A stretch of DNA of 16,354 nucleotides, from contig DNHS01000040.1 of the NCBI GenBank assembly GCA_003485765.1, positions 1-16,354 of the forward strand, written 5' to 3'. This DNA comes from Candidatus Omnitrophota bacterium (GTDB taxonomy: Bacteria; Omnitrophota; Gorgyraeia; Gorgyraeales; Gorgyraeaceae). Positions within the stretch are counted from its first letter, which is position 1. Every line of letters starts with the position of its first letter. Position numbers and translations under genes: made by a program. The notes under the pieces were generated by a model. It made no database searches and was not told the origin of the DNA. It worked only from the letters and a program-made list of their open reading frames with translations. This document shows positions 13,777-16,354 of the stretch, piece by piece.

Positions 13777-14736
13777 TTAAGTTAATATTTTTTGCAGTAC
13801 ATTAAACAAGTATCCAGTAATAATTATAGCTAAAGCTGTTATGCTGAAAAAAATTGCTATTAATTTCAGTTTCATAGCTCTTCTCAGCATAATCGCCTCA
13901 GGCAGGCTTAAAGCCGCAACAGCCATCATAAATGCCAAAGCAGTGCCAAGAGGAAAGCCTTTCTGAAATAAAACTACCGCGATGGGCACAATAGCTGCGC
14001 AGCTTCCATACATAGGAACGCCGATAATTGTGGCAATAGGCACGGAAAATATCCCAGTCTTATTGATTATAGCCTGAACTGCTTCCTGCGGGACATAATT
14101 GTGGATCAGAGCTCCAAGCCCTACGCCAGTTAATACCCAAATCCAAAGTTTCTGCACGATACTTTTTGATTCTTCAATGCCAAAAATAATTCTTTGCTTA
14201 ATTCCCTCATACTTTATCTCAGATAGTTCTTCTGTGTTCTCAGCTACTATGTCTTTTTCTATATATTTCTCCAGTTTCATCTTGCCAAGGATAATTCCTG
14301 AAATAATTCCAATGGCCATACCGCTTATTACATACATAAGCGTGATTTTCCACCCGAAAAACCCGAGCATTAAAACTACCAGATACTCATTAATTAAAGG
14401 CGACGTAATTAGAAAAGAAAAGGTTATGCCCAAAGGCACCCCGGCTTTTAAGAAGCTTATAAAAATCGGTATCGAAGAGCACGAGCAAAACGGCGTGATT
14501 GCGCCGAAGAGCGACGCGAAAAAGTTACCCCAGCCTTTGGTCCCTGAGATCCAAGATTTTATCTTTTGCTGCGAGATAAAACTCCGCAGGAATCCAATAG
14601 CCGCTATCAAGACAAACAGAAGCAGGATAATTTTGACGGAATCATAAATAAAGAAATTTATGCTGGATCCCAGCTTAGAACCCGCATCAAGCTTAAGGAC
14701 AGAATATGTCAGCCAGTCGATTATCAGCTGCAGCAC
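13777..14736 (-). CDS. DUF318/ArsP-type permease, CSCS variant
   Basis: A 319-residue protein with about eight membrane helices. The family signature TPFCSCS (81-87), followed by KAGVPLGITFSFLITSPLINE, is textbook for this permease group; the second half repeats it as YGSCAA...FQKGFPLGTALAFMM. Members include organoarsenical exporters (ArsP) and uncharacterised metal-linked permeases; substrate unknown. The start is GTG at 14736 with AGGAGG 6 nt upstream. It overlaps the 48-aa CC-motif gene by 13 nt, and the DUF134 regulator precedes that, so this is a compact regulated transport operon. Confidence 0.85.
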   Translation of the reverse strand: MLQLIIDWLTYSVLKLDAGSKLGSSINFFIYDSVKIILLLFVLIAAIGFLRSFISQQKIKSWISGTKGWGNFFASLFGAITPFCSCSSIPIFISFLKAGVPLGITFSFLITSPLINEYLVVLMLGFFGWKITLMYVISGMAIGIISGIILGKMKLEKYIEKDIVAENTEELSEIKYEGIKQRIIFGIEESKSIVQKLWIWVLTGVGLGALIHNYVPQEAVQAIINKTGIFSVPIATIIGVPMYGSCAAIVPIAVVLFQKGFPLGTALAFMMAVAALSLPEAIMLRRAMKLKLIAIFFSITALAIIITGYLFNVLQKILT

Positions 14737-14870
14737 GAACTGCCTCCTTTGTCAGAAGGCTTGCAGCATGGTTGAGATTTAGCTTTTTCCTCTATTTTTT
14801 TGTTTAATTTTTCAAACATTCTAGAGAAAAACCCTCTCCTTGTTTTTTTCTCTTCTGTTTTATTTTTCAT
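14724..14870 (-). CDS. 48-aa protein with C-terminal paired-cysteine motifs
   Basis: A short frame from ATG at 14870 to TGA at 14724. The first 33 residues are highly charged (Lys/Glu/Arg) and probably helical; the tail is PCCKPSDKGGSSCCS with pairs at Cys35/36 and Cys46/47. GGAG lies upstream, the ATG overlaps the DUF134 stop as ATGA, and the end overlaps the permease start by 13 nt. Its tight coupling on both sides argues that it is real. Vicinal cysteines suggest binding of a thiophilic metal or metalloid (for example arsenite), perhaps for delivery to the permease; this is inference. Confidence 0.75.
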   Translation of the reverse strand: MKNKTEEKKTRRGFFSRMFEKLNKKIEEKAKSQPCCKPSDKGGSSCCS

Positions 14871-15169
14871 CTTCGTCTCCTTTCGATTTTACAACAGCCA
14901 CCTTCAATCCTAATCGCCTTTATGTTCACTAGTCCATCCGCTATCTTGCTATGAGCTGAAGTTAAAATTCTAGAAAATGTAGGCCGGGATATCTTCATCT
15001 TCTTCGCCGCGTCTATATGCTTTAATCCCCCAAGACACGCGAGGCGCACAGCCTCAAATTCATCCAGCGTAAGATACACGCTCTTTAATTTACTCAGCGG
15101 CCTGCATAAAGGCTTAAAGCATCTTTCCTCTGGCGCGCATTTTACCCATCTGGTCTTCTTCGGCCTCAA
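14867..15169 (-). CDS. DUF134 (UPF0251) predicted DNA-binding regulator
   Basis: A 100-residue protein matching the DUF134 pattern: RPKK at the start, a Cys-containing segment (Cys11, Cys17, Cys22), then LTLDEFEAVRLACLGGL and a helix-turn-helix with AAKKMKISRPTFSRIL followed by KIADGLVNIKAIRI. The C-terminus has GGCCK. The HTH resembles that of sigma factors. The start is TTG at 15169 with GGGAGAGG upstream. The promoter carries a perfect 20-bp palindrome, which makes autoregulation and control of the downstream permease likely. The cysteines could sense a metal; this is inference. Confidence 0.88.
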   Translation of the reverse strand: MRPKKTRWVKCAPEERCFKPLCRPLSKLKSVYLTLDEFEAVRLACLGGLKHIDAAKKMKISRPTFSRILTSAHSKIADGLVNIKAIRIEGGCCKIERRRR

Positions 15170-15185
15170 TTGCCTCTCCCTATAG

Positions 15186-15236
15186 TTATGAACATATGTT
15201 CATAATTAATTTATCACAGGCAGATTTGCGTGTCAA
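15186..15236 (-). promoter_or_regulatory. Promoter of the DUF134-permease operon with 20-bp palindromic operator
   Basis: On the minus strand TTGACA (15236-15231) and TAAATT (15213-15208) are 17 nt apart. Directly after the -10 lies TTATGAACATATGTTCATAA (15205-15186), a perfect palindrome covering the expected transcription start. Its place suits a repressor site, most simply for the DUF134 protein encoded first in the operon. Confidence 0.8.
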
Positions 15237-15255
15237 GTTATTATGAAAAAATAAA

Positions 15256-15287
15256 GGACGGTTCCGGAGCTAAAGTCAGAACCGTCC
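15256..15287 (-). repeat. REP-like hairpin acting as probable terminator of the DUF5661 gene
   Basis: GGACGGTTC (15256-15264) and GAACCGTCC (15279-15287) form a 9-bp stem around a 14-nt loop. On the minus strand the stem is followed by TTTATTTTTTC, as in an intrinsic terminator, 26 nt after the DUF5661 stop. The GGGACGGTTC sequence resembles repetitive extragenic palindromes associated with REP-type tyrosine transposases in other genomes; this resemblance is from recall. Confidence 0.65.
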
Positions 15288-15313
15288 CTGAAACGCGTGC
15301 CTGTTTATTCTTT

Positions 15314-15589
15314 CTACTTTTTCCCTTCCCAGTATTTTTCCGCTTCTTCTTCCATCTCTTCCAGCCTATCGTAATAATCAGGAAATTCGTTAAGATGGGC
15401 GAGCGCTATCTTGCCTGTAGTGAGACTGTCGTTATTAGTGACATTTGTTTTAGCATCTCTCAGCCCGTGCTCCAATTCCACGTCCATACCCCGCCTGAAC
15501 TGTTCAGCGTCAAACTTATCCCATTTTATTCCTAGCTCGTCTCCGATTTTTTTAGCCTGCTCCGGCGTAAAGTATCTTTTACCGCTCAT
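15314..15589 (-). CDS. DUF5661 family protein
   Basis: About 91 residues, soluble and acidic. It matches DUF5661 by the run FTPEQAKKIGDELGIKWDKF, then the region with MDVELEHGLRD, TNVTNND and TGKIALAHLNEFPDYYDRLE. The function of the family is unknown to me; the conserved His/Glu/Asp residues (VELEHG, AHLNE) might bind a metal. The ATG at 15589 has AGGG about 9 nt upstream; the ATG at 15598 is too close to it. The start overlaps a 41-aa frame by 11 nt. Confidence 0.8.
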   Translation of the reverse strand: MSGKRYFTPEQAKKIGDELGIKWDKFDAEQFRRGMDVELEHGLRDAKTNVTNNDSLTTGKIALAHLNEFPDYYDRLEEMEEEAEKYWEGKK

Positions 15590-15704
15590 TCTTCGCATCC
15601 CTTTTAGCTTTCCTTGAATACATCAAGATATCCTTCTGGAGCGCCTTCTTTTCCCTCAATAGCCTTGAGACATCCTTCTGCCTTCTTGTAATTTTCTGTT
15701 TCAT
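15579..15704 (-). CDS. Small basic hypothetical protein (41 aa)
   Basis: ATG at 15704 to TAA at 15579, with AAGGTATGAT upstream as a possible ribosome binding site. About 40 percent of residues are Lys or Arg (MKQKITRRQKDVSRLLREKK at the start), with heptad-like leucines, so a short basic helix is likely. It overlaps the DUF5661 start by 11 nt, which would couple their translation. I recognise no family, and such a short frame could be chance. Confidence 0.45.
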   Translation of the reverse strand: MKQKITRRQKDVSRLLREKKALQKDILMYSRKAKRDAKNER

Positions 15705-15786
15705 ATCATACCTTATTTTAATCCTTTTTTATAATAAGGGTAACGCCGTGAAAAGGGTCTTTGTGCATGTTCTGCGGGTACAAAAA

Positions 15787-16257
15787 TTATTCTTTTCGCC
15801 TTCGGAAACCTGTCTGTTTTCTTTTACCCGGCTTTCGGTTCTCGCTGTTTTTTTGTTTATCAAAATGGCGTTCCGGGATAAAAGCTTGTTCTTTATACTG
15901 GGGCCTATCCTTACGCTTTGCAAAACACTCCTTGCAATACACAGGACGGTCTCCGCTGGGCTTGAAAGGGACTTCGCATTCTTTGTTGCAGTCTGAACAG
16001 ATTACCTGGGTAAAACTCCTTTCTCTGAAGTTATTGTCCCTGTCGCCTCTATCATGATGGCGAGGCCGGTCAAATCGCTGAAAAGGTTTTGAAAAATGTT
16101 TTTCCTCAGCAGGCTTTTTTGAAGACTGGCTGACCAAGGTATCTATTTTCTTTTCCAAAGAAACCAGCTGTTCCTGCATTTTATTAATAAGAGCTGCCAT
16201 ATCTTGTTCATCCTGCTGCGGAACTGAAGAACTTTTGCGTTTAATAATTTTTTTCAT
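15787..16257 (-). CDS. CxxC zinc-ribbon protein with coiled-coil N-terminus
   Basis: About 156 residues. Residues 18-45 are a likely coiled coil (LINKMQEQLVSLEKKIDTL). Then follow a basic, disordered linker, a zinc-binding module CSDCNKECEVPFKPSGDRPV with Cys87, Cys90 and later CKEC (Cys108, Cys111), and an Arg/Lys-rich tail. The module matches a small CxxC-x(17)-CxxC zinc-finger family seen mainly in candidate phyla. The basic linker and tail suggest nucleic-acid or ribosome binding; function unknown. AAAGGAG before the ATG at 16257 fixes the start; longer starts would lie in the promoter region. Confidence 0.8.
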   Translation of the reverse strand: MKKIIKRKSSSVPQQDEQDMAALINKMQEQLVSLEKKIDTLVSQSSKKPAEEKHFSKPFQRFDRPRHHDRGDRDNNFRERSFTQVICSDCNKECEVPFKPSGDRPVYCKECFAKRKDRPQYKEQAFIPERHFDKQKNSENRKPGKRKQTGFRRRKE

Positions 16258-16302
16258 CTTGCTCCTTTTTTTGTTTAATTCATAGCATCCACTGTTTAAA
16301 TC

Positions 16303-16331
16303 ATTATACACCATTTAGTTATGCGAGTCAA
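16303..16331 (-). promoter_or_regulatory. Strong sigma70-type promoter for the zinc-ribbon gene
   Basis: On the minus strand TTGACT (16331-16326) and TATAAT (16308-16303) are separated by 17 nt. This is one mismatch from full consensus and predicts a leader of about 40 nt. Confidence 0.8.
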
Positions 16332-16354
16332 AAAAACAGGGTCAGCCACCATTT
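16332..16354. repeat. REP-like sequence fragment cut by the window edge
   Basis: AAAAACAGGGTCAGCCACC lies directly next to the -35 box of the zinc-ribbon gene promoter. From recall it resembles one arm of a GGTGGCTGACCC-type extragenic palindrome found in several bacterial genomes. The other arm, if any, is outside the window. Confidence 0.35.

Overview
All convincing genes in this window lie on the minus strand. The content points to an anaerobic, moderately AT-rich bacterium that meets oxygen now and then: 2-oxoacid:ferredoxin oxidoreductase, superoxide reductase, rubredoxin and thiol peroxidase, with no catalase or SOD in view. The mix of gene families and the several palindromic repeat types resembles Candidatus Omnitrophota (OP3). 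That placement is inference from recall; there is no rRNA or other marker here to test it.

Layout, read in the direction of transcription (right to left). (1) 16354-15256: a strong promoter, a CxxC zinc-ribbon protein, a 41-aa basic ORF, a DUF5661 protein, then a REP-like hairpin that can act as terminator. (2) 15236-12732: a promoter overlapped by a perfect 20-bp palindrome, then a DUF134 (UPF0251) DNA-binding protein, a 48-aa CC-motif protein, a DUF318/ArsP-type permease and a short pyruvate kinase, joined by ATGA or larger overlaps. (3) 12694-9381: thioredoxin reductase, ZIP transporter, a Cys/Met-rich secreted protein, a decayed P-type ATPase tail and a second permease; a metal-handling cluster. 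(4) 9353-8931: cold-shock protein with two candidate promoters, a possible small terminated leader RNA, and a strong terminator. (5) 8880-7390: a PHP domain fused to an APH-type kinase-fold domain. (6) 7381-1: a long redox operon starting at a near-consensus promoter whose -10 lies inside a palindrome: tpx, rubredoxin, superoxide reductase, 2-oxoacid:ferredoxin oxidoreductase (alpha/gamma fusion and beta), PNPOx-like flavoprotein, thioredoxin-reductase-like flavoprotein, RnfD/NqrB-like membrane protein, Tat-exported protein, AmrS radical SAM enzyme, and the start of a flavodoxin-fold oxidoreductase.

The operon at 7381-1 appears to join oxygen detoxification (peroxide by Tpx, superoxide by SOR with rubredoxin as donor) to a ferredoxin-reducing enzyme and flavoproteins. 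Its most novel part is a two-gene unit: a Tat-exported protein that resembles a superoxide reductase domain with one ligand position changed, and a short RnfD-like membrane protein. Three related long palindromes sit in gaps of 63-66 nt between co-oriented genes. Two further REP-like sequences occur near the right end. I found no tRNA, rRNA, CRISPR array, transposase or phage gene.
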